Assembly: GCF_003265705.1 (NCBI RefSeq)
Contig: NW_020312775.1
Span: 8,156,075 to 8,220,074, forward strand
DNA: 64,000 nucleotides
From: Callorhinus ursinus
Lineage: Eukaryota > Chordata > Mammalia > Carnivora > Otariidae
Reading direction: 5' to 3'
Part shown: positions 22,642-33,892 of the stretch, piece after piece
Position numbering within the stretch: position 1 is the stretch's first letter
Layout: the number at the start of each line of letters is the position of its first letter
The notes under the pieces: model-generated
Database searches by the model: none
Told to the model about the DNA's origin: nothing
The model's input: only the letters and a program-made list of their open reading frames with translations
Program-made: the position numbers and the translations under genes

Positions 22642-24347
22642 AGAAAATGTTGGAGTTTCATTCTTCTGCATGTGGCTGTCCAATCTTCTCAGCACCATTT
22701 ATTGAAGAGACTGTCTTTTTTTCACTGGATATTTTTTCCTGCTTTCTCGAAGATTATTTGACCATAGAGTTGAGAGTCCATATCTGGGCTCTCTATTCTG
22801 TTCCATTGGTCTATATGTCTGTTTTTGTGCCAGTACCATGCTGTCTTGGTGATCACAGCTTTGTAATATAGCTTGAAATTGGGCAACGTGATGCCCCCAG
22901 CTTTGTTTTGCTTTTTCAACATTTCCTTGGCGATTCGGGGTCTTTTCTGATTCCATACAAATTTTAGGATCGTTTGTTCCAGCACTTTGAAAAATGTTAT
23001 TGGAATTTTGATCGGGATGGCATTGAAGGTATAGATTGCTCTGGGTAGCATAGACATTTTAACAATGTTTATTCTTCCTGTCCATGAGCATGGAATGTTT
23101 TTTCCATCTTTGTTGTCTTCTTCAATTTCTTTCATGATTGTTCTGTAATTCCTAGAGTATAGAAGCTTTACCTCTCTGGTTAGGTTTATTCTGAGTTATC
23201 TTATGAATTTCGGTGCTATTGTAAATGGAATCATTTCTCTAATTTCTCTTTCTACAGTTACATTGTTGGTGTATATGAAAGCACCTGATTTCTGTGCATT
23301 GATTTTCTATCCTACCGCATTACTGAATTGCTGTATGAGTTCTAGTAATTTGGGGGTGGAGTCTTTTGGGTTTTCCACCTAAAGTATCATGTCATCTGAG
23401 AAAAGAGAGAGTTTGACTTCTTCTTTGCCAATTTGAAAAACTTTTTTTCTTTTTGTTTCATTGTTGTTAGTAGGACTTCTAGTATTTTGTTCAACAATAG
23501 TGGTGAGAGAGGACATCCTTGTCGTGTTACTGATGTTAGGGGAAATTCTCTCAGCTTTTCCCCATAGAGGATGATATTCGCTGTGGGTTTTTCATAGATG
23601 GATTTTATGAACTTGAGGAATGTTCCCTTTATCCCTATAATCTGAAGAGTTTTAATCAGGAAAGGATGTTGTATTTTGTCAAATGTTTTCTCTGCATCAA
23701 TTGAGAGGACCATATGGTTCTTCTCTCTTATCTTATTAATGTGTTCTATCACCTTGATTGATTTGTGAATGTTGAACCACTCTTGCATCCCGGGGATAAA
23801 TCCCACTTGGTCGTGGTGGATGATCCTTTTAATGTATTGTTGGATCTTATTAGTTAGGATTTTTTTGAGGATTTTGGAATCCATATTCATCAGGGATATC
23901 GGTCTGAAATTCTCTTTTTGATGAGGTCTCTGCCACGTTTGGGAATTAAGGTAATGCTGGCCTCATAAAATGAGTCTGGAAGCTTTCCCTCTGTTGCTAT
24001 TTTTTGAAACAGCTTCAGTACAATAGGTATTATTTCTTCTTTTAATGTTTGGTAGAATTCCCCACGGAATCCATCAGGCCCTTATTCTTGTTTTTTGGGA
24101 GGTTTTTGATCACTGCTTCAATCTCGTTACTGGTTGTTGGCCTATTCAGGTTGTCAATTTCTTCCTGTTTCTGTCTTGGGAGTTTATCGGTTTCCAGGAA
24201 GGCATCCATTTCATCCATATTGCTCAGTTTTGGCATATAGTTGTTGGTAATAATTTCTAATAATTGTTTCTATTTCCTTGGTGTTAGTCATGATCTCTCC
24301 CTTTTCATTCATAATTTTATTAATTTGGGTCCTTTCTCTTTTCTTTT

Positions 24348-24540
24348 TTTTTGAAAGATTTTATTTATTTATTTGAGAGAGAGAGAATGAGAGATAGAGA
24401 GCGCGAGAGGGAAGAGGGACAGAGGGAGAAGCAGACTCCCTGCTGAGCAGGGAGCCCGATGTGGGACTCGATCCCAGGACCCTGGGATCATGACCTGAGC
24501 CGAAGGCAGTCACTTAACCAACTGAACCACCCAGGCGCCC
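24348..24540 (-). mobile_element. CAN-SINE inside AS1 ORF2
   Basis: Same orientation as its host L1. A perfect 17-bp duplication (cctttctcttttctttt) lies at 24331-24347 and 24541-24557. It inserted between the endonuclease and RT domains. Confidence 0.96.
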
Positions 24541-25620
24541 CCTTTCTCTTTTCTTTTGGATAAGTCTGGCCAGTGGTTAATTAATCTTATTAATTCTTTC
24601 AAAGAACCAGCTTCTAGTTTCATTGATCTGATCTACTGTGTTTCTGGTTTCTAATTCATTGATCTCTGCTCAAATCTTAATTATTTCTCTTCTAATGCAT
24701 GGCTTAGGCATTGTTTGTTGCTTTTTCTCTAGTCCTTTAAGGGTGGACTGCCTTGGCAATATCCCATAGGTTCTGGAGCGATGTGTTTTCTTTCTCATTG
24801 ATTTCCATGAATTGTTCAAGTTCTTCTTTGATATCCTGGTTGACCCAAACCTTCTTGAGCAGAGTCTTCTTTAGCTTCCAAGTGTTTGAATTTCTGCCAA
24901 ATTTTTTCTTGTGATTGAGTTTCAGTTTTAAAGCATTGTGGTCTGAGAATACACAGGGAATAATCTCAATCTTTTGGTATCGATTCAGTCCTGATTTATG
25001 ACCCATTATGTGGTCTATTCTGGAGATAGTTCCATGTGCGCTTGAGAAGAATGAGTATTCTGTTGTTTTAAGGTGGAATGTTCTGCATATATCTATTAGG
25101 TCCATCTGGTCCAGTGTATCATTCAAAGCTCTTGTTTCTTTGTTGATTTTCTGCTTAGATGATCTGTCCATTGCTGAGAGTGGAGTATTGAGGTCTCCTA
25201 CAATTAATGTATTGTTATCAATATGACTCTTTATTTTGATTAACCGCTGGCTTATGTAGGTGGCTGCTCCCATGTTGGGGACATAGATATTTACAATAGT
25301 TAGATCTTCTTGTTGGACAGACCCTTTGATAATGATATAGTGTCCTGTCTCTCAAACTACAGTCTTTAGTTTAAAATCTAACTTGTCTGATATAAGAATT
25401 GCTACTCCAGCTTTGTTTTGAGGTCCGTTGGCGTGGAAGATGGATTTCCATCCCTACACTTTCAGTCTGGATGTATCTTTAGGTTCAAAATGAGTCTCTT
25501 GTAGACAGCATATGAATGGGTCCTGTCTTTTTATCAAATCTGCAACTCTGTGCCACTTTATGGGAGCATTTAGGCCATTCATGTTGAGAGTGTTTATTGA
25601 AAGATATGAATTAATTGTCA

Positions 25621-26589
25621 TCATGTTGCCTGTGAAGACATTGTTTTTATAGATCGTCCCTGTAAATCTCTGTTGTATATCACTCTTGGGGTTTTTCTCC
25701 TTTTTATAACCCCCTTTAATATTTCTTGCAGGGCCGGGTTAGTGGTCAAATATTCTTTCAGTTTCTGCCAGTCTTGGAAGTTCTGCATCTCTCCATCCAT
25801 TCTAAATGACAGCCTTACTGGATAAAGAATTCTTGGATGCATGTTCTTCTCATTTAGTACCCTGAATATGTCTTTCCAGGCCTTTCTGGCTTGCCAGGTC
25901 TCTGTGGATAGGTCTGACGTTATTCTGATGTTCCTCCCTCTGTATGTAAGGAATCTCTTCCCCCTAACTGCCCTTAAGATGGTTTCCTTGGTTCTAAGAT
26001 TTGCAAGTTTTACTATTACATGCCCGAGTTTTGGCCTGTTTTCCTTGATCTTGGAGGGGTCCTTTCTGCCTCTAGGAAACGAGTGTTGGTTTCATTCCCC
26101 AGATTAGGGAAGTTTTCAGCTATGATTTGCTCAACTTTATCTTCTATTCCTCTCTCTCTCCAACCCCTCCAGGATTCCAATATTTCTGACATTGGAATGC
26201 TTCATGGTGTCACTTATTTCTCTGATTCTATTTTCATGGATTCTGAGTTGTTTTTCCCTGGCCTCCTCTTTTCCCTTTTTATCTGTTAAGTTGTCTTCCA
26301 GGTCACTAATTCCTTCTTCTGCCTCACTTACCCTAGCTGTTAGATTATCTAGATTAGATTGGATCTCACTGATAGCATTTTTAAGTTCTGCCAATTCAGC
26401 TTTCATTTCTTCCCTTAGAGACTCAATGTTGCCATTAATTGATTTCTCCATTCTAGCTATCGTCTTCACAATTGCGAGCCTGTATTCCATCTCCAATATC
26501 TTGGGTATTTCTGCATCCATTTGTAGATCTGCAGCATAAGTCATAATCTCTGAGTCTTTCCTATTTTGGAGGTTCTTCCTCCTAGTCAT
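25621..26589 (-). pseudogene. L1 ORF1 (RNA-binding protein), nearly full but frameshifted (AS1)
   Basis: The ATG at 26589 and TGA at 25621-25623 span 323 codons in one overall frame. Codons 1-150 are open: a basic N-terminus (MTRRKNLQNRKDSE) and a heptad-rich coiled coil (residues about 45-120) for trimerisation. After codon 150 the frame shifts and then returns, with stops in the RRM region. The last 73 codons are again open in the original frame and hold the C-terminal domain (MHPRILYPVRLSFRMDG). Two compensating frameshifts are the simplest explanation. It overlaps ORF2 by four bases. Confidence 0.85.
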
Positions 26590-27446
26590 TCTGTTGATGG
26601 GTGGTTGAGGGAATGTATAGAGTCCAAATTATTGACCAGAACCCAAGCAAGGTGCACCTGTTTTATAGGGACCTTAGGGTTGCTGGCCTCTTGTTCTCCC
26701 AGCCTGTCTTCTAGGGGAGAGGCCTGCTTTGCTGTTACCCAGGCAACCTTGTTTGAGCAGAGTTGCCCTGCTCCCTGTGTTGGGGGATGGGCTCAGTGGG
26801 AACTGTTGTTTTGGGGCTTTTCTTCTCTGGCGGGTTTCCCTGACAGCTTTCCACGTCTCTTCTGAGAGTCAGAGCAGAAGAGACCATTTCCCACCCTCTG
26901 CCTCAGAGCAGAGAGATCACAGTCTGTTCTTCAGTGAGCTTTCCAGGCCACACTGTCTCCTTTCTGTCTGTGCTGTTATAAACTAGTGTCCTGGGTTGTG
27001 TGCCCCTCTGCAGCGGTCCCATCCTCACCCCATGTCGGGGCACGTCTCTCCCTTTGTGCTTCTAAAACTGCCAGCCACCCCCAGTTAGCACGCATGACTC
27101 CACCGCTCCAGTTTCCATCTAAAGTCTTTTCCCTGCCACTACTGCTCTGCGTGTCTGTGCCCTGCCCTCAATGCAGGAGGCTATCACTCAATGGTGGTGC
27201 AAAATCCCCACAGTGAGGCTCCCTCCTGCTGCCTTTTATCCTCCTTTGTCTGCCCACAGAATCACAGCTCCCCGCTTTGTACCTCAAAACCGGCCACCTG
27301 CGTTCTTCTGTTTGTAGAGATCCAGATCTTCTTACATCTTAGGTTGATTTCATGGGTGCTCAGAATTGTCTGGTAGATATCCAGCTCAACTCCAGGGACC
27401 AGTTGGAATAGGGTCCCCTACTCCTCCGCCATCTTTTCCCTCATCC

Positions 27447-28247
27447 AGATGAATTAGATTTTAAAACAAAGAGTGTAATAAGAAATGAGGAAGGACACTA
27501 TATCATAATTAAAGAGTCTATCCTGTAAGAAGATCTAACAATTCTAAGTAATTATGCCTCTAACATGGGAATAGCCAATTATATAAGCCAATTAATAACA
27601 CAATCAAAGAAACACTTTGATAATAATAGTCGGGGACTTTAATACCTCTCTCACTGAAATGGACAAATCATCTAAACAGAATATCAGCAAAGAAATAAAG
27701 GCTCTGAATGATACACTGGACTAGATGGACTTTGCAGATATATTCAGAATAATCCATCCTAAAGCAACAGAATACACTTTCTTCCCAAGTACACATGGAA
27801 CATTCTGCAGAATAGATCGCATACTGGGGAACAAATCAGGTCTCAACTGGTACCAAAAGAATGGATTCATACCATGCATATTTTCAGACCACAATGCTTT
27901 GAAACTGGAACTTAATCACAAGAGGAATTTTGGAAAGAACTCAAATACATGGGGGCTAAAAAGCATCCTACTAAAGAACGAATGGGTTAACCAGGACATT
28001 AAAGAAGAATTTAAAAAATCATGGAAACAAGTGAAAATGAAAACACATATGTTCAAAATCTTTGGGATGCTGCAAAGGAGGTCCTAAAGGGGAAGTATAT
28101 AACAATATAACCAACCCTTTTTCAAGAATCAAAATAAGTCTCAAATGTACAAGCTAACCTTACACCTAAAGGAGCTGGAGAAGGAATAGCAAATAAAACC
28201 TGAACCCAACAGGAGAAGAGAAATAATAAAATTAGAGCAGAAATCAA
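27447..28247 (+). pseudogene. L1 ORF2 remnant, second part (element C)
   Basis: Continuation of the ORF2 cut at 21167. A 120-codon open piece (27725-28087) preserves the endonuclease C-terminal half (ATEYTFFPSTHGTFCRIDR, FSDHNALKLELNHKRNFG). It follows a TAG at 27722-27724 and has further stops upstream and downstream. Homology ends at 28247. Confidence 0.8.
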
Positions 28248-28260
28248 TGAGTAATATTCC

Positions 28261-28313
<53 letters not shown>

Positions 28314-28375
28314 CAAATACCACATCTTCTTTATCCATTCATCTGTTGATACACATCTGGGCTCTTTCCATACTT
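28248..28375 (-). mobile_element. L1 ORF2-end scrap, antisense, with CA repeat
   Basis: Plus-strand text gtaatattccatta, a CA array, then cacatcttctttatccattc and gggctctttccata is the reverse of the L1 ORF2 C-terminal coding region. The fragment is joined directly to L1 C. Confidence 0.8.
28264..28311. repeat. (CA)n microsatellite, about 24 units
   Basis: An uninterrupted AC/CA array inside the antisense L1 scrap, at the position where other L1 copies have a short tatatac run. Confidence 0.97.
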
Positions 28376-28945
28376 TTACTTTTTTTTTATGTTTTTACCT
28401 AACAATGGCTCTAATTCTTCACCCCACCGTTAATCAAAACCAAATAAGTGAATAAGAAACCTAATATTCAACTAAGTTAAATAAAAGGTGAAAAGGGAAA
28501 AAAAAGGCACATTTAAATTAACATAGGAATGATAGTAAAACAATAATTAAATGCTCTATTTTGTTTTATGTAGGCCATACTTCTGCCTCTGGTATTTACA
28601 GAGTTTATAAAGAAAGAAACAGCAACAGTGACTGGGACAGGAGCAGGTGGCTAAGATTTTGGCATAGTAGGAGGAACCTACACTTGTCTCACTGAATAAC
28701 AAACTGCACAAATAGAGGGAAAGAAGAGGGCACATCAAAGAAAGTAGGAAGTGCAGAGACATGGTCTGGAGGAGAAATGGATCAAGGTGTGTCTGAAGTG
28801 GGGAGCCCTGGTCACTGAAAGAGGCAAGAGAAAAAGAAATGCACAGGGGAAAACAGAAGGAGAAAACTCCCCAAGCCATTGGCTGGGAAAATGAGAAGGG
28901 CTGATTTTTTGTGTTTTTGTAACAAACAGGGCTCAACGACTTGAG

Positions 28946-29145
28946 ATTTTATTTTTTAAGATTTTATTTATTGAGTGAGAGAGAGAGAGAGAGAGAGAGA
29001 GATCATAAACCAGGGGGGAAGGGTAGAGGGAGAAACAGAATTCCCCTGAGCTTGGAACTTGATGTGGGACTCGATCTCAGTATGCTGTGATCATGACCTG
29101 AGCCAAAGGCAGATGTTTAACTGCCTGAGCCATCCAGGTGCCCAA
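28946..29145 (-). mobile_element. CAN-SINE inside L1 D 5' UTR
   Basis: Reverse SINE with a (GA)n run near 28977-29003. The direct repeat gacttgag at 28938-28945 and 29146-29153 flanks it. Confidence 0.92.
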
Positions 29146-29995
29146 GACTTGAGTTTTTAAATTTAACAGGCTTAGGTAGTATATACCCCTGAGGTCACTG
29201 TCCTACTCCTGGATATGAGGCAGGAAAGCAGCCAGGAGGGCAGACAGCACTATCTGAGGAGTGTCTAAGGCTTACAGTGGAGGCATTATTCACTATTCTT
29301 GGAGCATATCTCTATGGGAGGTGGAGTTTGTAGAGATGCCTCTCCAGGGACAAAGGAGCCAGTGGGTGTCATTTCCCTCCCCTACCCCTTGGCATAGACA
29401 GAACCACCTGCTAAGGGTTGCTAACTCAGACACTTACTGCCTAGACTGTTTATAGCATGCCCCAGCCCCAATCTGTTGAGACTGCCCTTCTTGTTTTAGC
29501 CTACATCAGTCTCAGTGCAACAAGACTCTCCCCCAGAAGATTAGCACAAACCTCCACCATAACATGTCCCTAATTTTTTGACTTTTAAGGGTTGACAGGC
29601 TTGTCTGGGATAGAGCCCATGGTGCACTGCACTTCTCCTGGCAGGCAAACAGCCCAGAGACAGATAGTGTGAAAATGGTGATCTGAAACACACAGGGATG
29701 CACAAGGAAAGATTATTCACTCTCTGGGAGTGTTTCAGTGTAAGCAGCAACCAGAGAGACTTTTCTTTAGGGACAAGGGAGCTGACTGGTGTTATTTCCC
29801 ATCCCTCAGCATAAACCAGTTTCAGTAAATAGCACAGTGCCGACACTTTCTTCCTAACATGCTTACACCAATTCACACCCTTCTGCAATCTGCCAGTGCT
29901 GTTTTTCTCAGGCAAGAGTGCCTAAGGCCCAGCACAGCACCCCCTTCCCCAGAACACCAGAAGAAATCCCCACACACACTACATCTCACAACTAG
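29146..29995 (+). repeat. Two tandem units of about 430 bp in L1 D 5' UTR
   Basis: Unit 1 (29146-29578) and unit 2 (29579 to about 29995) align end to end: gacttgagttttt/tgacttttaaggg, aacaggcttagg/gacaggcttgtc, gggacaaaggagcc/gggacaagggagct, tcatttccctcccct/ttatttcccatccct, and cagaagattagcac/cagaacaccagaag. Element A (5030-5480) has only one such unit. Divergence between units is substantial. Confidence 0.8.
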
Positions 29996-30307
29996 AGAGT
30001 TCTGCAAGGCTTCAGTTCTAGTGGAACCAGCCTCAGGTCTCATCGAAGAAGCAGACCAGAGCACACCTAGTTAAAACTCAACACACTCTGGCCAAGGACA
30101 AAACACCGCCCACTTCAGGCAAGGAGAGCCTCTGAAGACCACTGACCTGTAGGATAGAGCAACCAAAACTCAACATCAGAGTTCATGCAGCACACACCAG
30201 AAAGGCTCCCTGAAGTGTCAGGTCCTGGACACAATATGACCTCTTCATAAAGCCAATACTCTTGAGAGCAGTAAACAACACAGAGAAGAGACAGAGACTT
30301 AAACAAA

Positions 30308-31210
30308 ATGTCAAGATGGAGGAATTCATCCCAAAAGAAATATCAAGAGAAGGTCATGGCCAAAGTGTAAGTAGTATGCCTGATGGAGAATTTAAAGCAA
30401 TGATCAAGGATACCCACTGAGCTTGAGAAAAGAATGGAAGATTTCAGAGAGGTTTTATTTCAGAGATAAAATAGTTAAAAAATAATCAGTAGGAAATTAA
30501 AAATGTAGTAACTGAGACTCAAAAGAGACTGGATGTAATGAAACAAGGATAGAAGAATTGGAGGAATGAATAAGTGATATAGAAGATAGAATTATGGAAA
30601 ATAATGAAGTTGAACAAAAGGGAGAAAGAGTAATGATGGACCACAAGAGTTGACTTAGGGAACTCAGTGACTCCAACAAATATAATAATATCCATATCAT
30701 AGGAATCCCTAAGAAGAATAAGAGAGAAAAGGGGACAGAAATTTTATTTGAGGAAACAATAGCTGAAAACTTCCCTAATCTGGGAAAGAAAAGAGACATC
30801 CAAATCCAGGAGCTACAGACAACTCCCATCAAAATGAACAAAAGCAGGGCAACACCAAGATATACTGTAATTCAATTTGCAAAATATAGTGATAAAGAAA
30901 AAAATGTAAAAGCAGCAAGTCAAAAGAAGGCCTTAAATTACAGGAGAGGACACCTAAGTCTAGCTGAAGATCTCTCAACAGAAAGTTGGCAAAACTGAAG
31001 AAAGTGGCATGATATATTCAACATGCTGAATGGGAAAAATCTGCAGCCAAGAATACTCTATCAAGCAAAGCTATAATTCAGAATAGAAGGTGAGATAAAG
31101 AATATACCAGAAAAACAAACAAAAATTGGAGTTCGTGACCACTACAACAGCCTGCAAGAAATATTAAAGGGGACTCTGAGTGGAAACAAAAGACCAAAAG
31201 TGATAAAAGT
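30308..31210 (+). pseudogene. L1 ORF1 remnant (element D)
   Basis: The ATG at 30308 gives MSRWRNSSQKKYQEKVMAKV and then a stop at codon 21. Homology continues through the coiled coil (30500-30640), the RRM start (aacttccctaatctgggaaag near 30769) and the C-terminal region to about 31210. Several stops and frameshifts. The end is approximate. Confidence 0.75.
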
Positions 31211-31927
31211 TAGAAAGAAACAGACAAAATCTCCAGAAACAACAACAAAAGAATAAAATGGCATTGATTACATAGCTATCAACAATAACTCTGAATGAAA
31301 ATTGACTAAATGCTCCAATCAAAAGACATAGATGGTCAGAACGGATAAAAAAACCACAAACGAACAAAAACAAGATCCATCTATATGTGGCCTACAAGAG
31401 ACTCATTTTAGACCTAAAGAAACAAACAGAGTGAATGTAAAGTGATAGGGAACCATTTATCATGCATATAGATATCAAAAGAAAGCCTGAGTAACAATAC
31501 TTTTATCAGACAAACTAGATTTTAAAGAAAAGACTCTAACAAGAGATGAAGAAGGGCACTATATCACAATAAAAGGACTATTCAACAAGAACTTCTAACA
31601 ATCGTAAATATTTATATTCCTAATATGGGAGCACCCAGATATATAAAATAATTAATAACAAACATGAAGGAACTCATTGATGATACAATAATATTAGGAG
31701 ACTTAACCACTTACATCAATGGACAGATCATCTAAGCAGAAGTCAATAAGGAAACAATAGCTTGGAATGACACTCTGGACCAGATAGACTTAAAAGATAT
31801 ATTCAAAGCATTTCAATCTAAAGCAGCAGAATACACAGTATTTTCAAGTTCACATGGGATATTCTCCAGAAAGGATCACATATTAGGCCACAAATAAAGC
31901 TTCAACAAGTACAAATAATTGAGATCA

Positions 31928-32128
31928 GGGGCACCTGGGTGGTGCAATTGGTTAAGAATTAGACTCTTGGTTTTGGCTCAGGTCATGATCTCAGGGTTCT
32001 GGGTTCGAGCCTCACATTCAGCTCTGTGCTGGGCACAGAGTCTGCTTGAGATTCTCTCTCCTTTCACTTCTTCCTGTCCTGCTTATGCTCTCTCTCTAGG
32101 ATAAATAAATAAATCTTAAAAATAAAGG
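31928..32128 (+). mobile_element. Older-type CAN-SINE inside L1 D ORF2
   Basis: Variant with actcttggttttggctcagg in the head and cagagtctgcttgagattct in the middle. The direct repeat ttgagatca lies at 31919-31927 and 32129-32137. Confidence 0.92.
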
Positions 32129-32439
32129 TTGAGATCATACTGTGCATATTTTCTGACCACAACACTTTGAAACTTGAAGTCAACCACAAGAAAAAATTTG
32201 GAAAGACCACAAATAAATGGAGGTTACATAACATGCTACTAAGAATGGATGGGTCAACTAGGAAATGATAGAAGATATAAAAAAAATACATGAAAACAAA
32301 TGAAAATGAAAACACAATGGTCCAAAACCTTTGGGATGCAGCAAAAGCACCCAGATGTTTATAGAAGCATTATCAACAATATCCAGATTATGGAAAGAGT
32401 CCAAATGCCCATTGACTGATGAATGGATAAAGAAGAGTT

Positions 32440-32440
<1 letters not shown>

Positions 32441-32488
<48 letters not shown>
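32441..32488. repeat. (GT)24 microsatellite in L1 D
   Basis: Forty-eight bases of uninterrupted GT, immediately before aggaatattactcagccatc, the L1 ORF2 C-terminal block. Unexpanded copies have tatatac there (for example about 39977). Confidence 0.97.
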
Positions 32489-32490
<2 letters not shown>

Positions 32491-32916
32491 GAATATTACT
32501 CAGCCATCAAAAAGGATGAAATCTTGCCATTTGCAAGGACATGGATGGAGCTAGAAAGTATTATGCTAAGTGAAATAAGTCTGTCAGAGTAAGACAAATA
32601 CCATATGATTTCACTCATATGTGGAATTTAAGAAACAAAACAAATGATCATGGGGTGGGGGGAAGGAAAGAGAGAGGCAAACCAAGGAACAGATTCTTGA
32701 CTATAGAGAACAAACAGATGGTCAGTGGGGGGGAGGTGGGCGGGGGAAAGGGTTAAACAGGTGATGGGTATTAAGGAGGACAATTCTTTCCATGATCACA
32801 GGGTGCTGTATGTAAGTGATGAATCACTGAATTCTACACCTGAAACTAATATTGCACTGTATGTTAACTATCTGGAATTTAAATAAAAACTTGGGGGAAA
32901 AAGGAAACAGTAGTAG

Positions 32917-33680
32917 CATCTTTTGCTTATCCTCAGTTTACCAGATTATGCTTCTCTGGAATAGCATATTTAATCTGCATTTTCTCTTAACTTTTAACAG
33001 CTCAGAAAAAAAGTGCAACCACATGATTTTGCCAATTTATTCAAACTGAAGGAAATATATATCCAATATGTCTTTAGAGCATTGTCTTACTCAAACTTCC
33101 TTTGACTATAATCTTTAGCAATATATTTGGATTTTAAAATCTTTCTGTTTCATGTTTTTATTAGTTTTAAAAATTACTGATTCAAACAATCAGGAATAAA
33201 GCAAACATTGAGGTTATTCAAACTGTTATCTGTTGATTTTATCCTCTTCCACAGCTAATGATATTTTTTTCTTGAATTAAGTCTTTTTCTTATTAATACC
33301 ACATATACCTATGTTGGATTTTAGAGAGTTTGCCAGTACTTCTTTCTTATCTCAGAGGCACATATTTTTTCCTTTATAGAAGACCAGTATCCTTTGATGT
33401 CATCAAACACCAGTTGACCCTTTTAAAATCCATCAAGAAAGCAATCCTTACCACTTATTCAGACTCTCTTATTTCCCATTGTCCCTTATAAATTTGTGAC
33501 ATTGTTGATTTAAAATATAACTTCTAAAATCCTAATATTTCCTACTGTATTTTATAATAAATATATTTGGGCTTGTGGATACACAGGCTATTAAGTCCTT
33601 TAAGCCAATTTGACAAAAGTTAATGATAGTCACAGATTATATCATCCTTTTATCTGGAAGTTATCTACTATCTCTAATAT
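32917..33680. other. AT-rich DNA, nothing recognised
   Basis: No repeat or exon-like signal recognised in about 760 bp. Confidence 0.45.
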
Positions 33681-33681
33681 T

Positions 33682-33892
33682 CTCTCTCTCTCTCTTTATA
33701 TAGAGAGACTGTGCATGCACGCACATGTGGGCAGGGGGGAGGGGCAGAGGGAAAGGAAGAAAGAGAATCTTAAGCAGACTTCATGCCCAGTGCACAGCCT
33801 GGTGTATGGCTTAATCTCACAACCGTGAGATCATAACCTGAGCAGAAATAAAGAGTTTGACCCTTAACATACTGAGCCACCCCAGGTGCCCC
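33682..33892 (-). mobile_element. Diverged CAN-SINE
   Basis: Reverse SINE with a decayed tail (ctctctctctttatatagag), the GA-rich block, ctcacaaccgtgagatcata and the head (gagccaccccaggtgcccc). The variant right half (gagcagaaataaagagttt) matches the older subfamily. Confidence 0.85.

Larger units (their letters stand above)
21470..25624 (-). pseudogene. L1 ORF2 (endonuclease-reverse transcriptase), disrupted (AS1)
   Basis: ORF2p nicks genomic DNA and reverse transcribes L1 RNA at the nick. The start ATG overlaps the ORF1 stop (ATGATGA). Recognisable pieces: endonuclease with YSFFSSAHGTISRIDHIMGH (within 25273-24737), an RT piece with [20 protein letters not shown] and [11 protein letters not shown] (23890-23387), the RT active site as SDDM near 23390 but in a shifted frame, and a zinc-knuckle-like [20 protein letters not shown] region (about 21900). 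A TAG near 25450, further frameshifts and two SINEs destroy it. Confidence 0.85.
21168..27446 (-). mobile_element. Full-length antisense L1 (element AS1) with target-site duplication
   Basis: About 6.28 kb including two SINEs. On the minus strand it runs from a 5' UTR starting ggatgagggaaaagatggcg at 27446, through ORF1 (26589-25621) and ORF2 (25624 to about 21470), to a 3' UTR ending in the reverse of the T-rich start at 21168. It is flanked by a 17-bp duplication, agataaattagatttta (21151-21167) and agatgaattagatttta (27447-27463), differing at one base. L1 C ORF2 is uninterrupted apart from this insertion. This is the best-preserved L1 in the window but not intact. Confidence 0.95.
17838..28247 (+). 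mobile_element. L1 element C, interrupted by a full-length antisense L1; 3' half missing
   Basis: Starts with an L1 5' signature (gagtccaagatggtggaaaagtag) and a roughly 2.1-kb 5' UTR (including one SINE), unusually long because of tandem units at 18990-19850. ORF1 starts at 19960 and ORF2 at 20918. ORF2 is interrupted by an antisense L1 at 21168-27446 and resumes at 27447 without loss. It ends at 28247 (agagcagaaatcaatga), just after the endonuclease, against an antisense L1 scrap. The RT half, 3' UTR and poly(A) are missing. Confidence 0.85.
31258..32630 (+). pseudogene. L1 ORF2 remnant with internal deletion (element D)
   Basis: ATGGCATTGATTACATAGC at 31258 is the ORF2 start with a stop at codon 6. 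The endonuclease region continues to about 32343, interrupted by a SINE at 31928-32128. At gcagcaaaagcaccc the text jumps to the ORF2 C-terminal segment (agatgtttatagaagcatta). The RT and most of the C-terminal region are gone. A GT array interrupts the remaining tail. Confidence 0.8.
28629..32903 (+). mobile_element. L1 element D, 5' end to poly(A) with duplicated 5' UTR block and internal ORF2 deletion
   Basis: Begins near gctaagattttggcatagta and ends in an A-rich tail at about 32903. Flanks gaaacagcaacag (28616-28628) and gaaacagtagtag (32904-32916) look like a decayed target-site duplication. It has a 5' UTR of about 1.68 kb (including one SINE) with a roughly 430-bp tandem duplication, ORF1, the endonuclease part of ORF2, then a jump at about 32343 to the ORF2 C-terminus and 3' UTR. 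Most of the RT region is missing. Confidence 0.88.

Noticed and set aside
26192..26539. 115-codon plus frame
   Set aside because: Mirror of the coiled-coil part of AS1 ORF1.
28122..28338. Frames with runs of VC residues
   Set aside because: Translation of a CA/TG microsatellite.
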